Below are positions 27,625 to 37,040 of a DNA stretch of 64,000 nucleotides, in pieces. The stretch's first letter is position 1. Every line of letters begins with the position of its first letter. The DNA lies in the NCBI GenBank assembly GCA_028871475.1, contig JAGWMZ010000006.1, positions 62,001 through 126,000 on the forward strand, given 5' to 3'. Below the pieces are notes generated by a model. That model did not search any database, was not told the origin of the DNA, and saw only the letters and a list, made by a program, of their open reading frames with translations. This DNA comes from Sphingomonadales bacterium (GTDB lineage Bacteria; Pseudomonadota; Alphaproteobacteria; Sphingomonadales; Sphingomonadaceae). Position numbers and translations under genes: made by a program.

Positions 27625-28035
27625 ATGCTTCGTGACGATCGATTGCTAGCGCCGCTTGCCGCCCTGCTCGACAGGCTGATCTCCGACAAGGACCAGCGCG
27701 ATCAGGCGCGGCAGCGGCTGCTGGCCCTGCCCGGCACAGCTGAACTCGTCTCGCTCCGGACCGAGCTGACTCTTGCGCTGAGCGCCCCCATCCCGGACAC
27801 ATGGACCACCCGCGCCCGGCCCTGCTTTCTTTATGTCATGTATGCCATTCTGCTTGGCGCCCTGCCCGCCGGCGCGCTGGCCGCGTTCCAGCCTGCGATG
27901 GCCAGCGCCGTGGCAGCGGGGATGAGTGCCTATCTCAACGGCATCCCATCCTCGCTCTACACTTTGTTCGGCACCGGCTATCTGGGCTACACCGCCGCCC
28001 GCCAATGGGGGAAGAAACTCGGCACCGACCGTTGA
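27625..28035 (+). CDS. GTA-type holin (3-TM holin family)
   Basis: This 136-residue membrane protein has an N-terminal helical domain (residues 1-60) and a C-terminal block typical of the 3TM holin family of gene transfer agents: [36 protein letters not shown] and [23 protein letters not shown]. In Rhodobacter capsulatus, such a holin with an endolysin releases GTA particles and is encoded away from the structural cluster. The start has GAAAGG upstream. No endolysin or capsid gene is adjacent; aroQ follows. Function is inferred from family resemblance. Confidence 0.72.
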   Translation: MLRDDRLLAPLAALLDRLISDKDQRDQARQRLLALPGTAELVSLRTELTLALSAPIPDTWTTRARPCFLYVMYAILLGALPAGALAAFQPAMASAVAAGMSAYLNGIPSSLYTLFGTGYLGYTAARQWGKKLGTDR

Positions 28036-28139
28036 GGCCATGGAGCGGGGGCGGGGCGCGCGTGCCTCGCCCGCCCTCTTGCCGCCACAATCGCGGACTG
28101 TATGACGGCGCGACACATTCTTTCCAGCAGGCGCATGTC

Positions 28140-28577
28140 ATGACCCAACCTCTCGTCTATGTTCTCAATGGCCCCAACATCAACCTGCTGGGCACGCGCG
28201 AGCCCGGCATCTACGGCCATGAGACGCTGGCCGACATCAACGCCCGGCTGGAGGAACAGGCCAAAACGCTCGGGCTGACCATCAAGACGCTGCAATCCAA
28301 CCATGAAGGCACGCTGGTCGACTGGCTGCATGAAGCGCAGGCCGAGGGAGCCAAGGCGGTCATTCTGAACGCCGCGGCCTATACCCACACCAGCGTGGCG
28401 CTGCTCGACGCGACCAAGGCGATCACCGTGCCGGTGATCGAGGTCCATCTCTCGAACCCGCACAAGCGCGAGGAGTTCCGCCACAAGAGCTATATCGGCA
28501 TGGCCGCGCTGGGCACGATCGCCGGCTTTGGCGCGCAGTCTTACGCACTGGCCCTGCAAGCCGCCGCCGCGCTTTGA
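28140..28577 (+). CDS. aroQ: 3-dehydroquinate dehydratase, type II
   Basis: This 145-residue shikimate pathway enzyme dehydrates 3-dehydroquinate to 3-dehydroshikimate. It has the type II signatures [19 protein letters not shown] (catalytic Tyr in IYG), [16 protein letters not shown] (catalytic Asn/His region), [16 protein letters not shown] and [17 protein letters not shown]. The start at 28140 overlaps nothing; the frame is open to 27801 but that part lies within the holin gene. It probably begins the aroQ-accB-accC transcription unit, an order conserved in sphingomonads and other alphaproteobacteria. Confidence 0.95.
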   Translation: MTQPLVYVLNGPNINLLGTREPGIYGHETLADINARLEEQAKTLGLTIKTLQSNHEGTLVDWLHEAQAEGAKAVILNAAAYTHTSVALLDATKAITVPVIEVHLSNPHKREEFRHKSYIGMAALGTIAGFGAQSYALALQAAAAL

Positions 28578-28688
28578 GGGCAAGCGCTTTCGTTCATCAT
28601 TTCGGCAAAACCCTGACGCAGCCTCTTGCCCCCCGCATTGAGCGGCACTAGGGGCACAGGCTGAGATATTTTTCGCCACGGAGATTTC

Positions 28689-29186
28689 ATGGGCGACGAC
28701 AACAAAACGGGCCGCGACGAAAAGACCGGCTCTGGCATGCACATTGACAGCGCCCTGGTGCGCGAGCTGGCCGAGCTGCTGGCTGAAACCAACCTGACCG
28801 AAATCGAGGTCGCCGATGGCGAGCGCAAGATCCGCGTCGCGCGCGGCGGTGCCCCAATGGCGCCTGTGGCCTATGCACCGGCGCCCATGGCTGCTGCGCC
28901 TGCCGCCGCGGCCCCTGCCGCCGCCGCGCCCGAGGCGGCTCCTGCGATGGACGGCAAGGCCGTGAAATCGCCGATGGTGGGCACGGTCTATCTGGCCGCC
29001 GAGCCCGGCGCGCCCGATTTTGCCCCCGTGGGCAAGGTTGTAAAGGCCGGCGATACGCTGCTCATCGTCGAAGCGATGAAGGTGATGAACCCCATCACCG
29101 CCCCTGCCTCGGGCACGGTCAAGGCGGTTCTGGTCGAGAACGGCCAGCCGGTCGAGTTCGACCAGCCGCTGGTGGTGATCGGCTAA
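28689..29186 (+). CDS. accB: Biotin carboxyl carrier protein of acetyl-CoA carboxylase
   Basis: This 165-residue carrier shuttles CO2 between the biotin carboxylase and carboxyltransferase. An N-terminal helical segment ([27 protein letters not shown]) precedes a Pro/Ala-rich linker (residues ~56-92) and the biotinyl domain [15 protein letters not shown] with the modified lysine in [14 protein letters not shown] precedes the ATG. accC begins nine bases after its stop, so the two form an operon that starts fatty acid synthesis. Confidence 0.96.
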   Translation: MGDDNKTGRDEKTGSGMHIDSALVRELAELLAETNLTEIEVADGERKIRVARGGAPMAPVAYAPAPMAAAPAAAAPAAAAPEAAPAMDGKAVKSPMVGTVYLAAEPGAPDFAPVGKVVKAGDTLLIVEAMKVMNPITAPASGTVKAVLVENGQPVEFDQPLVVIG

Positions 29187-29195
29187 GCTGCTCCC

Positions 29196-30539
29196 ATGGC
29201 CATCAAACGCATCCTGATCGCCAACCGGGGCGAAATCGCACTGCGCATCCTGCGGGCCGCGCATGAAATGGGCATCGAGACGGTGGCGGTGCATTCCACC
29301 GCCGACGCCGATGCCATGCATGTGCGCCTGGCCACCAATGCGGTGTGCATCGGTCCCCCGGCGGCCAAGGACAGCTATCTCAACATCGCCGCCATCATCA
29401 GCGCGGCCGAGATCACCGGGGCGGATGCCATCCACCCGGGCTATGGCTTCCTGTCGGAAAACGCCCGCTTCGCTGAAATCGTCGAAGCCCATGGCATCAC
29501 CTGGATCGGCCCAAAGCCCGAACATATCCGCACCATGGGCGACAAGGTCACCGCCAAGAAGACGGCGGGCGAGCTTGGCCTGCCGCTGGTGCCCGGCTCC
29601 ACCGGCGCTGTCTCGGATTTCGACGAAGCGCGCGCAATCGCGGCGGAGATCGGCTATCCGGTGATCATCAAGGCGGCCAGCGGCGGCGGCGGGCGCGGCA
29701 TGAAGGTCTGCGAACGCCCCGAAGACCTCGAAACGCTGATGCAGCAGGCCGGCAGCGAAGCCAAGGCCGCCTTTGGCGATGCCACGGTCTATATCGAGAA
29801 GTATCTCGGCAATCCGCGCCACATCGAATTCCAGATTTTTGGCGATGGCAAGGGTGAGGCCATCCATCTGGGCGAGCGTGACTGCTCGCTGCAGCGCCGT
29901 CACCAGAAGGTTCTGGAGGAAGCCCCCTCACCCGTCATCACGCCGGAAGAGCGTGCGCGCATGGGCGGCATCGTGGCCAGGGCCATGGCGGACATGAGCT
30001 ATCGCGGCGCCGGCACGATCGAATTCCTTTGGGAAAAGGGCGAATTCTACTTCATCGAGATGAACACCCGCCTGCAGGTGGAGCATCCGGTGACCGAGGC
30101 GATCACCGGCATGGACCTGGTGCGCGAACAGATCCGCATTGCCGATGGCAGGCCGCTGTCGGTGAAACAGGAAGACATCGAGTTTCGCGGTCACGCCATC
30201 GAATGCCGCATCAATGCCGAAGATCCCTGGACCTTCGCGCCCTCGCCAGGGCTGGTGGAAAACTACCACGCATCGGGCGGGCTGCATGTGCGCGTGGATA
30301 GCGGGCTTTATGCCGGTTACCGCATTCCGCCTTACTATGATTCGATGATCGCCAAGCTCATCGTCTATGGCCGCACGCGCGAGGGCTGCATCATGCGTCT
30401 GAAGCGCGCGCTGGAGGAAATGGTTATCGAGGGCCCCAAGACCTCGATCCCGCTGCATCAGGCCCTGTTGCAGGAACCCGATTTCCGCAGCGGTGATTAT
30501 ACCATCAAATGGCTGGAAGAGTGGCTGGCCAAGAAGTGA
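29196..30539 (+). CDS. accC: Biotin carboxylase of acetyl-CoA carboxylase
   Basis: This 447-residue ATP-grasp enzyme carboxylates biotin on AccB. It has the family motif [38 protein letters not shown], the glycine-rich ATP loop [14 protein letters not shown], catalytic [19 protein letters not shown], and the carboxylation-site [14 protein letters not shown]. The length is typical. It is the distal gene of accBC. Copy B of the dispersed element starts 17 bp after its stop codon. Confidence 0.97.
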   Translation: MAIKRILIANRGEIALRILRAAHEMGIETVAVHSTADADAMHVRLATNAVCIGPPAAKDSYLNIAAIISAAEITGADAIHPGYGFLSENARFAEIVEAHGITWIGPKPEHIRTMGDKVTAKKTAGELGLPLVPGSTGAVSDFDEARAIAAEIGYPVIIKAASGGGGRGMKVCERPEDLETLMQQAGSEAKAAFGDATVYIEKYLGNPRHIEFQIFGDGKGEAIHLGERDCSLQRRHQKVLEEAPSPVITPEERARMGGIVARAMADMSYRGAGTIEFLWEKGEFYFIEMNTRLQVEHPVTEAITGMDLVREQIRIADGRPLSVKQEDIEFRGHAIECRINAEDPWTFAPSPGLVENYHASGGLHVRVDSGLYAGYRIPPYYDSMIAKLIVYGRTREGCIMRLKRALEEMVIEGPKTSIPLHQALLQEPDFRSGDYTIKWLEEWLAKK

Positions 30540-30555
30540 ATTAAAAAGGAAAGGT

Positions 30556-30803
30556 GCGAGGGGGTTACCCCCTCGCGCTCCTATTTTGTCTACCGGCGAT
30601 GCGATAGCGGCACCCGATTGTGGTGCGGAAACTCTCTACCTGCACGGCGATATGGCGCCGCAGGCTTTCAAACACCATGAAGTTAGACTGCGCTGGCAAA
30701 TTCTGCCTGCGGCGCGGCGTGCTTTGCGCTGCTGCCGAACCCCATGCGCCCACGCAGACATTAAAGGGAGCGCGAGGGCGATGGCCCTCGCATCTTTCCT
30801 TTT
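30556..30803 (-). repeat. Dispersed hairpin-ended element, copy B (inverted)
   Basis: Tail hairpin GCGAGGGGG-TTA-CCCCCTCGC (30556-30576) and head hairpin GCGAGGGC-GATG-GCCCTCGC (30772-30791) bound a ~236 bp segment. Read on the minus strand it shares the blocks GGGGTTCGGC, GCCTGCGGCGCC, GGTAGAGAG and ATCGCCGGTAGAC with copies A and C, plus the outer flank AAAGATGCGAGGG. The tail end is next to the accC stop. The region between convergent accC and lrp holds nothing else. Confidence 0.75.
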
Positions 30804-30814
30804 CCCGTAACCCC

Positions 30815-31291
30815 TTAAATCGTCGAAACTTCCAGCGGCACACCCGGAACATGCTTTGATGTACGGATCGTCAGCGAAGTCTTAACGCTCGCCACGTTAG
30901 GCGCGGGTGTCAGCTTGCTGGTCAGGAACTCCTGAAAGCTTTGCAGGTCGCGGCTGACGATTTTGAGGATAAAGTCGATTTCGCCATTGAGCATGTGGCA
31001 TTCGCGCACTTCGGGAAGCTGGCGGACATGATCTTCAAACTGGCGCAGGGAATCCTCGGCCTGGCTCTTGAGCGAGACCATGGCGAAGACCGTGATGGCA
31101 AAGCCCAGCTTGGCCGAATCGAGTTCGGCGTGGTAGCCGCGAATCACGCCCATTTCTTCCAGCGCGCGCACGCGGCGCAGGCATGGCGGCGCGGTCAACC
31201 CAACGCGCTGGGCCAGTTCGACGTTGGTGACGCGCCCTTCGTCCTGCAACTCGGCCAGCAAGCGGCGATCGATCTGATCGAGATTGGCCAT
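30815..31291 (-). CDS. Lrp/AsnC-family transcriptional regulator
   Basis: The product is a 158-residue DNA-binding protein. The N-terminal HTH is MANLDQIDRRLLAELQDEGRVTNVELAQRVGLTAPPCLRRVRALEEMGVI, followed by a RAM/effector domain (residues ~65-150) with ECHMLNGEIDFILKIVSRDLQSFQEF and a Leu/Ile-rich dimer interface. Such proteins bind amino acids and act as multimers. The start at 31291 was chosen because the upstream 42 in-frame residues are unlike the family. It is divergent from a histidine-kinase-like gene with inverted repeats in between. Confidence 0.92.
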   Translation of the reverse strand: MANLDQIDRRLLAELQDEGRVTNVELAQRVGLTAPPCLRRVRALEEMGVIRGYHAELDSAKLGFAITVFAMVSLKSQAEDSLRQFEDHVRQLPEVRECHMLNGEIDFILKIVSRDLQSFQEFLTSKLTPAPNVASVKTSLTIRTSKHVPGVPLEVSTI

Positions 31292-31315
31292 AAACCTTTT
31301 AAAAACCCCACCCAG

Positions 31316-31342
31316 TGCAAAATGCAGGTTTGACCCGCATTT
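31316..31342. promoter_or_regulatory. Inverted repeats upstream of lrp, candidate operator
   Basis: TGCA-AAA-TGCA (31316-31326) overlaps a second inverted repeat AAATGC-N11-GCATTT (31320-31342). They lie 25-50 bp upstream of the lrp start in an AT-richer segment, as expected for Lrp autoregulation. The site may also affect the divergent kinase gene. The call is by eye only. Confidence 0.35.
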
Positions 31343-31520
31343 GAGGAAACAAACACGGCCTACGTTACCGAAGGCGATAATATTATTGTCTATGCACGCA
31401 ATCGTCCCGCTTTGCAACGCAGCCTGTCATGGGTCTTTCACCGTATGGCCAAGCTGCTAAGCATTCTTTCCAGCCAGACTATGGGGCCCTTTGCCCCGAC
31501 AGGTGATACGCTACACTCCG

Positions 31521-33278
31521 ATGCGCTATGATGATCGCCTTGCCACAGTGCTACGGCTGGTTCCTGCCGGACCCAGCGTCGCGCGCATTCAACTGCGGCA
31601 GTTGATCGACCTGCTGGGCACGTTGCCCAGCGACGCGCGGGGCGAGTTGGTCGATGCGGCCTATCTGCGGCTGAGCGAAGTGGCAGCGCGCATTCCGGCG
31701 GTGGACCGGACCCGCATCATGGCCCAGCCGGGCCATCGCCTGCGCTCACCGCGCCTGATGGCCACGCTGTGCGCCATGGAGCCGGGCGTTGCGGCGGCGG
31801 CCATCCGTGCGGCGGATCTGGCCGAGAACGATTGGCTGGACCTGATCCCGGCGCTGCCGCTGCATGCGCGAGGCCTGCTCAGCGAAAAGGTGGATTTGCC
31901 CGCTTCGGCGCGCGCCTTGCTGGCGCGGCTGGGCGTTGCCCATCGCGCCCTGCCCGATACAGCCGCCGGTGTGGACAAGGTTGAGGACAAGCACGGGCAA
32001 AAGCCTGTCGACAATTCTGTGGATAATTTTGCCGAGGCTCCCACGGCGGCCAACCTGCCCGAAGAGCCGGTCTTGGCCCTGTTCGCTGCGGTACCGCCTC
32101 CGGCGCCCCCTCCCCCGGCAGCCCCGCCAAAAGACGACAGCATCGGCGCCATCGTGCGGCGCATCGAGGCTTTCCGCCGCGCCCGCCCCACGCCGCCGCC
32201 CTCCGATGCCCCGCTGCTCCCGCTCGATGGCCACGTTACGCCAGACCGCCCGATCAACGTCTTCGATTTCACCAGCGATGCCGAGGGACGCATCATCTGG
32301 GCCGAAGGCGGCGTGGCGCCAATGGTCGCGGGCCACCTGCTGGCAGGTGAACCGGCGCTGGCGCTGGCCATCCGCCAGCATCAGCCCTTCCATGCCCTTT
32401 CGCTCTCCCTCGACGGCGCACAGGCCGTCGCCGGCCCGTGGCAGGTCGATGGTGTTCCGCGTTTCGATCCGCTCAGCGGGCGGTTTGTCGGCCATATCGG
32501 GCGGATGCGCCGCCGCCCGGTGCAGGAGGCAACCACCCCCGCCGCCGGAGAGGGCGATCGTCTGCGACAGGTCCTCCATGAACTGCGCACGCCGGTGAAT
32601 GCCATTCAGGGCTTTGCCGAAATCATCCAGCAGCAGCTTTTTGGGCCCACCCCGCATGAATACCGGGCCCTGGCCGCCAGCATCGCGGCCGACAGCGCGC
32701 GGATGCTGGCCGGCTTCGAGGAGCTGGAGCGCTTCGCCCGGCTGGAAGGCGGCGCGATGGAACTTGCGAGCGGCAGTTGCGATCTGGCCGAATGCCTGAC
32801 CGCCACGCTGGCCCGGCTGGAGGCCCAGGCACAGGCGCGGGGTGTTACCCTTTGCTTGCAAGGAGCGGGCAATGCGCCTGTCGCCCTGCCCGTGGTGGAG
32901 GCCGAGCGGCTGGTCTGGCGCCTGCTGGCCACGCTTTTCCCCCATGCCGTCGCGGGCGAGACGCTGGGCGCCACGATCCATGTCACGAACGGCCCGGTGC
33001 GGTTCGATCTTACCCTGCCCGCAGCGCTGGCGGTGATGGATGATGAAACCTTGTTCCATTCCGGGACAGGTGGCGATGGCACAGGCCCCTGGGCAGGCAT
33101 GTTCGGAACCGGCTTCGCCCTAAGGCTGGCGGGCGCCGAGGCGCGCTGCGCGGGCGGCAGGATGGAGCGCAGCACCGGGCAGCTTCACATCACTTTACCC
33201 GGCTTGACCCAAATGCCTGTGGAATCTAGCCATAGCATGCAAGGCGACAGGGCACAGGAAGCGACACCTGCGGCCTGA
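31521..33278 (+). CDS. Histidine-kinase-like protein with degenerate ATPase domain
   Basis: The ~585-residue protein has an N-terminal helical region (to residue ~155), a Pro-rich linker, a PAS-like segment (INVFDFTSDAEGRIIWAEGG), and a HisKA H-box HELRTPVNAIQGFAEII. The ATP-binding part keeps a G2-like GTGFALRLAGAEARCAGG, but the N-box is replaced (LVWRLLATLFPHAVAGE): both expected asparagines are missing, and no DxGxG G1 box is evident. It may act as a pseudokinase or scaffold, like DivL. The start is uncertain (ATG 31521; GTG 31503 and TTG 31491 also in frame). Its stop overlaps the next ATG (TGATG), so it is coupled to the deacetylase. Confidence 0.75.
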   Translation: MRYDDRLATVLRLVPAGPSVARIQLRQLIDLLGTLPSDARGELVDAAYLRLSEVAARIPAVDRTRIMAQPGHRLRSPRLMATLCAMEPGVAAAAIRAADLAENDWLDLIPALPLHARGLLSEKVDLPASARALLARLGVAHRALPDTAAGVDKVEDKHGQKPVDNSVDNFAEAPTAANLPEEPVLALFAAVPPPAPPPPAAPPKDDSIGAIVRRIEAFRRARPTPPPSDAPLLPLDGHVTPDRPINVFDFTSDAEGRIIWAEGGVAPMVAGHLLAGEPALALAIRQHQPFHALSLSLDGAQAVAGPWQVDGVPRFDPLSGRFVGHIGRMRRRPVQEATTPAAGEGDRLRQVLHELRTPVNAIQGFAEIIQQQLFGPTPHEYRALAASIAADSARMLAGFEELERFARLEGGAMELASGSCDLAECLTATLARLEAQAQARGVTLCLQGAGNAPVALPVVEAERLVWRLLATLFPHAVAGETLGATIHVTNGPVRFDLTLPAALAVMDDETLFHSGTGGDGTGPWAGMFGTGFALRLAGAEARCAGGRMERSTGQLHITLPGLTQMPVESSHSMQGDRAQEATPAA

Positions 33279-34312
33279 TGGCGCCAAACAGGGGTGATGT
33301 CTTGGCCAGCTTGCGATTGACCGATCCGCCCGCGCCAGAGGCCATGGTGAGGTTTCGGGCGGGGACTGGCCAGCGTTTTCTGCTGACGGTTGATACCGAG
33401 GAAGAGTTCGACTGGACCCAGCCCCTGCGCGCCAGCGGCCATACCGTCGATACTGTCGCGCGGCTGCGCAAGTTCCAGCAGTTCTGCGAAGGCTTCGGCA
33501 TCGTGCCGGTCTATCTGGTCGATTATCCTATCGCCACCGCGCCACTGGCCGCAGAGGTGCTGAAAGAACCCCTGGCACGCGGCACGGCGGAAATCGGTGT
33601 GCAATTGCACCCGTGGGTCAACCCGCCCCATGACGAGGAGGTCACCCAACACAACAGCTTTGCCGGCAACCTGCCCTATGAGCTGGAACGCGCCAAGTTT
33701 CTCAAGCTGCACGACACGATCATCCGCAATTTCGATGCCGTACCGCTGATCTATCGCGCGGGGCGCTATGGCATCGGGCCCAACACCGCGCAGATTCTGC
33801 GTGAGGCGGGCATTGCCATCGACACCTCGATCCGTTCGCGCTTCGACTATTCCGGCTGGGGCGGCCCGGATTACAGCGCGCTGGGCCTATGCCCATGGTG
33901 GGTGGATCAGGAACGCACGCTGATGGAACTGCCGCTGACCTCGGTGTTTGCCGGCGCCCTGCGGCCATGGGGGCAAACGCTGTTTCCCGCCATCAGCCGT
34001 GTGCCGCGCCTGCCAGGCGTGATGTCGCGCCTGCGCCTGCTCGACCGCATTCCGCTGACCCCGGAAGGCGTGACCATCGCCGAGGCCCTGCGCGCGGTCG
34101 ACATTGCGGTTGCCGAAAAGCTGCCGGTGCTGGTGCTGTCCTTCCACAGTCCATCGCTGCACCCCGGCCACACGCCCTATGTGCGCACCAGCGATGATCT
34201 GGACGCGCTCTATGACTGGTGGCGCGCTGTCTTCGATCGCCTGACGGCGCATGGCGTAACCCCCACCAGCGTGCGCCAGATCATGGAAACGGTCGATCTA
34301 TCCACACGTTGA
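33278..34312 (+). CDS. Polysaccharide deacetylase-like protein
   Basis: The product is a 344-residue NodB-fold (carbohydrate esterase 4-like) protein. The metal/catalytic motif is FLLTVDTEEEFDW (Asp-x-Glu), with the metal-binding histidine region IGVQLHPWVNPPHDEEV, YRAGRYGIGPNTAQILREAG and SFHSPSLHPGHTPYV. The substrate is unknown; related WalW-type genes occur in surface polysaccharide loci. Its ATG overlaps the stop of the kinase-like gene by one base, indicating translational coupling. There is no signal peptide, so it is probably cytoplasmic. Confidence 0.83.
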   Translation: MAPNRGDVLASLRLTDPPAPEAMVRFRAGTGQRFLLTVDTEEEFDWTQPLRASGHTVDTVARLRKFQQFCEGFGIVPVYLVDYPIATAPLAAEVLKEPLARGTAEIGVQLHPWVNPPHDEEVTQHNSFAGNLPYELERAKFLKLHDTIIRNFDAVPLIYRAGRYGIGPNTAQILREAGIAIDTSIRSRFDYSGWGGPDYSALGLCPWWVDQERTLMELPLTSVFAGALRPWGQTLFPAISRVPRLPGVMSRLRLLDRIPLTPEGVTIAEALRAVDIAVAEKLPVLVLSFHSPSLHPGHTPYVRTSDDLDALYDWWRAVFDRLTAHGVTPTSVRQIMETVDLSTR

Positions 34313-34354
34313 CCTGGCCTGTCCGCGCGGCTAACGGATCGGCCTTGCCAGTGG

Positions 34355-34430
34355 GGGCCTGTAGCTCAGTGGTTAGAGCTGGCCGCTCATAACGGCTAGG
34401 TCGCGGGTTCGAATCCTGCCGGGCCTACCA
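34355..34430 (+). tRNA. tRNA with CAU anticodon (Ile2 or elongator Met)
   Basis: This 76 nt cloverleaf has acceptor GGGCCTG with CGGGCCT (wobble at the first pair), discriminator A and encoded CCA at 34428-34430. The D arm is GCTCAGTGGTTAGAGC, the anticodon loop CTCATAA (CAT), and the T arm GCGGGTTCGAATCCTGC. The AGGTCG variable region resembles tRNA-Ile2, which is converted to AUA reading by TilS lysidine modification, but elongator Met cannot be excluded by eye. It lacks the initiator C1xA72 mismatch. Confidence 0.9.
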
Positions 34431-34497
34431 CCCCACTGGTCACCGCATCGAAAGGCGCGGAACGGCAGGCGTCCGCTGTTCAGCGCAGGCAATTCAC

Positions 34498-35259
34498 TCA
34501 CATGTCGTCGGGAAAGGAGCCAAGGTAGCCAGCCCCGCGCGCCACCAGTGCAGCCGCGCAGCCAACGCCCCGCAGCAAGTTGAGAGTCTCGCCCCGATTG
34601 GTGACAATCGTCCAGTTGCGCGGACTGCCACGGCTCTCGGACCGATCGTTCACCATCCGTAACGTCCGGGCGAGAAGCGCGGGATCGGGCGTGTGCACAG
34701 CCAGCCCCTCATGGGCAAAAGCGGCTGACGAAACGCCAAGCGCCTCACAAGCCGCCTCCAGGGCAGGCACATCCTCGATCGCGATACGGCGATGTTCAGC
34801 AACGACATCGGCCGTTTCAGAAGGTACCACCGTGCCGTCACGCTCCAGAAGCGGGCCATCGGCCGCCCAGGCCTCGGGCGGACAGAGCCTGCGACCGGGC
34901 AGCAAGGCCGCAAAAGGTCGACTTTCCAGCGGATAGATCCGGCAGATCCTGGGTCGATCAGCATAATTCCCGCACAGCATGGTGGGCAGCAGATGCGGGC
35001 AGCCCCCTTCGTGAAAGGCAACGAGGACGACGGCAATTCGAACCGCAATCTGATCGCTGAAGGCGGCAAAGGACCGCTTGCGATCATGCTCGTTTTGCGC
35101 CTCGCTACGGTCCGCTGCGCCCGGCCATGGCAAGGCCTCCGTCAACAGTTGCACGCTATGGCCACGCTCGGCCCATGCGATCGCCTCCGCGACGCTCAGG
35201 GTCAGGCGCAGGCCGTGGCAGCACTTGCCACATTGCGTGCAATCGAAATGGACATCCAT
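34498..35259 (-). CDS. YkgJ-family cysteine cluster protein
   Basis: This ~253-residue protein begins MDVHFDCTQCGKCCHGLRLTLS and has further cysteines at GGCPHLL, MLCGNYADRPRICRIYP and RRLCPPEAW. The CxxCGxCC start plus C-x5-RPxxCRxYP is the signature of the YkgJ family, thought to bind zinc or an Fe-S cluster; its function is not established. The C-terminal half is a unique Ala/Leu-rich extension. The start at 35259 is chosen over 35313 because the Cys motif begins immediately. It lies between two tRNA genes and is convergent with tRNA(CAU). Confidence 0.8.
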   Translation of the reverse strand: MDVHFDCTQCGKCCHGLRLTLSVAEAIAWAERGHSVQLLTEALPWPGAADRSEAQNEHDRKRSFAAFSDQIAVRIAVVLVAFHEGGCPHLLPTMLCGNYADRPRICRIYPLESRPFAALLPGRRLCPPEAWAADGPLLERDGTVVPSETADVVAEHRRIAIEDVPALEAACEALGVSSAAFAHEGLAVHTPDPALLARTLRMVNDRSESRGSPRNWTIVTNRGETLNLLRGVGCAAALVARGAGYLGSFPDDM

Positions 35260-35409
35260 GGTTGAACCCCGGCCGAAGATGGCGTCGCGCGGAAGGTCCC
35301 CCGCACGCTTCACCGCTCCATTCGGCCCAAGTCATGGATTGGTTACATATGTCGCGATGCGCTTTCTGCTTGCGCAAGGCGGATCGCAAACCTAAGGGCG
35401 GTTCCCAGT

Positions 35410-35486
<77 letters not shown>

Positions 35487-35491
35487 ATCCC

Positions 35492-36979
35492 TCACTTCGT
35501 TTCCGCCCGCACCCAGACGCTGACACTGCCCGCTTTGACCGGCAAGGTCACACGCCCTTGCTCGTCGGCCCGAGGTTCCCTTTCGCAATGCCCCAGAACG
35601 TCGCGGAAGACCGCCGAGCCATGGTCGGGGCCGAGTTCCACCACAATGCTGCTCTCGTCGCCATTGGTCATCACCACCACGCAGCCGGGCTGGTCCTGCG
35701 TGCCATGGCGGATGAAGCCGATGGTATGGGCATCATCGAACAGGTCGGTCTGGGCGCCATGGGCGTAGCGATGGCGCGCCGCGATCAGCGCAGGCAGGCA
35801 TGCGACCGCAGGCAGATCGATGTCGTGCTCCTGCCCGTCGCCACCCGTATCGCGATAATGCGCGCCGTAGAGGTCGGGGTAGAAGACGCAGGGCACGCCC
35901 CCCTCACGCAACAGGATGAGCGCATAGGCCAGCGGTTTGAACCAGGGCTCGACGGGCGCCTCCAGCGCCTGGAGCGGCTGCGTGTCGTGGTTGCCCACAA
36001 TGGTTACCGCGTGATCGGGATCGGCCGCCACCAGTGTGCCCGTGAAGATGTTGCGTAAATCGTAATCGCCGCCCGCACGGGCGGCCTCGTGAAAGCGGAA
36101 ATGGAGCGGCGCGTCGAAAAGCGAAACCTGATGGTCGACCAGCTCGAGATAGCGCTGCATGATTGCCACATCCGGGTCCCAATATTCGGCCACCACAAAC
36201 AGATCCTCGCCCAGCGCCTGACGCATATGACCGACCCAATCGCGGAAAAACCACGCCGGAATATGCTTGGCCGCATCCAGCCGGAAGCCGTCCGTGGCGA
36301 CCTGATCGGCCATCCAGCGGCCCCAGTATTTCAGCTCCTCATAAACGGCCCTGTTGCGCAGCTCGACATTGGCACCCATCAGATAGTCGAAATTGCCGAA
36401 CTCCTGCGCCACCTCGTCATTCCATTCGCCATCGCCATGGTCATTGACGAGGCGGAAGACGCCAGTCTCATCCGGATCCTCGATACAGTCGACGCCGCTG
36501 AAACATCTGACATCCCAGATGAATTGCGAATGCTTGCCGCCCCGCCCGGGAAAGGTGAAGCGCGTATGGGCGGTCGCCTCGAAGGCCTCCTCCTCGATCT
36601 CCGTCCGGTTCTCCGGGTTGGCGCGGCGCACATGCACGCGCTCGGTCTCGTCAGCGCCCATCTTGTGGTCGAACACCACGTCGTGCAGCACCCGCAGCCC
36701 CGCTTCGCGCAAGGCGGCGCAGCCCTGTCCGAACGCGGCGCGCGTGCCATATTTGGTCGCCACGCTGCCCTTCTGATCGAATTCGCCAAGGTCGAAGAGA
36801 TCATATGTGTCATAGTCGACCGACAGGCCGCCATTGGCCCCCTTGTAGGCCGGAGGCAGCCAGACATCGGTCAGTCCCATCTCGGCAAGGCTGCGCGCCT
36901 TCTCCGCCACCTCTTGCCACAGATGCCCATCGCCGGGGCTATACCAATGAAAAAATTGCACCAGCGTTCGATCGGGCAT
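35492..36979 (-). CDS. amyA: Cytosolic alpha-amylase (GH13)
   Basis: The 495-residue protein, the same length as E. coli AmyA, has no signal peptide. GH13 regions: VLHDVVFDHKMGADE (region I), DGFRLDAAKHIP (nucleophile Asp), VVAEYWD (acid/base Glu), IVGNHDTQP (third Asp). Region I has Asp where the family usually has Asn (DVVxNH). The start at 36979 has GGAGA upstream (MPDRTLVQFFHWYSPGDGHLW); the frame is open to 37150 without similarity. The gene probably degrades internal alpha-glucans. A GGAAC-N16-CTTT element 40 bp upstream suggests general stress control. Confidence 0.92.
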   Translation of the reverse strand: MPDRTLVQFFHWYSPGDGHLWQEVAEKARSLAEMGLTDVWLPPAYKGANGGLSVDYDTYDLFDLGEFDQKGSVATKYGTRAAFGQGCAALREAGLRVLHDVVFDHKMGADETERVHVRRANPENRTEIEEEAFEATAHTRFTFPGRGGKHSQFIWDVRCFSGVDCIEDPDETGVFRLVNDHGDGEWNDEVAQEFGNFDYLMGANVELRNRAVYEELKYWGRWMADQVATDGFRLDAAKHIPAWFFRDWVGHMRQALGEDLFVVAEYWDPDVAIMQRYLELVDHQVSLFDAPLHFRFHEAARAGGDYDLRNIFTGTLVAADPDHAVTIVGNHDTQPLQALEAPVEPWFKPLAYALILLREGGVPCVFYPDLYGAHYRDTGGDGQEHDIDLPAVACLPALIAARHRYAHGAQTDLFDDAHTIGFIRHGTQDQPGCVVVMTNGDESSIVVELGPDHGSAVFRDVLGHCEREPRADEQGRVTLPVKAGSVSVWVRAETK

Positions 36980-37015
36980 GGGCTCTCCTGTCAATCCGGG
37001 GGCGATGATCCTGGG

Positions 37016-37040
37016 AAAGGACAGGATTTGGGAAAGTTCC
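37016..37040 (-). promoter_or_regulatory. Candidate EcfG promoter of amyA
   Basis: Minus strand: GGAAC (37040-37036), 16 bp, CTTT (37019-37016). The -10 begins 40 nt before the amyA ATG. The EcfG consensus is GGAAC-N16/17-CGTT, so the -35 is exact and the -10 has one mismatch. The rest of the ~465 bp gap between amyA and the GGDEF-EAL gene (to 37445) holds an AT-richer stretch at 37330-37380 with TTAAC repeats, but no gene was seen. Confidence 0.45.
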
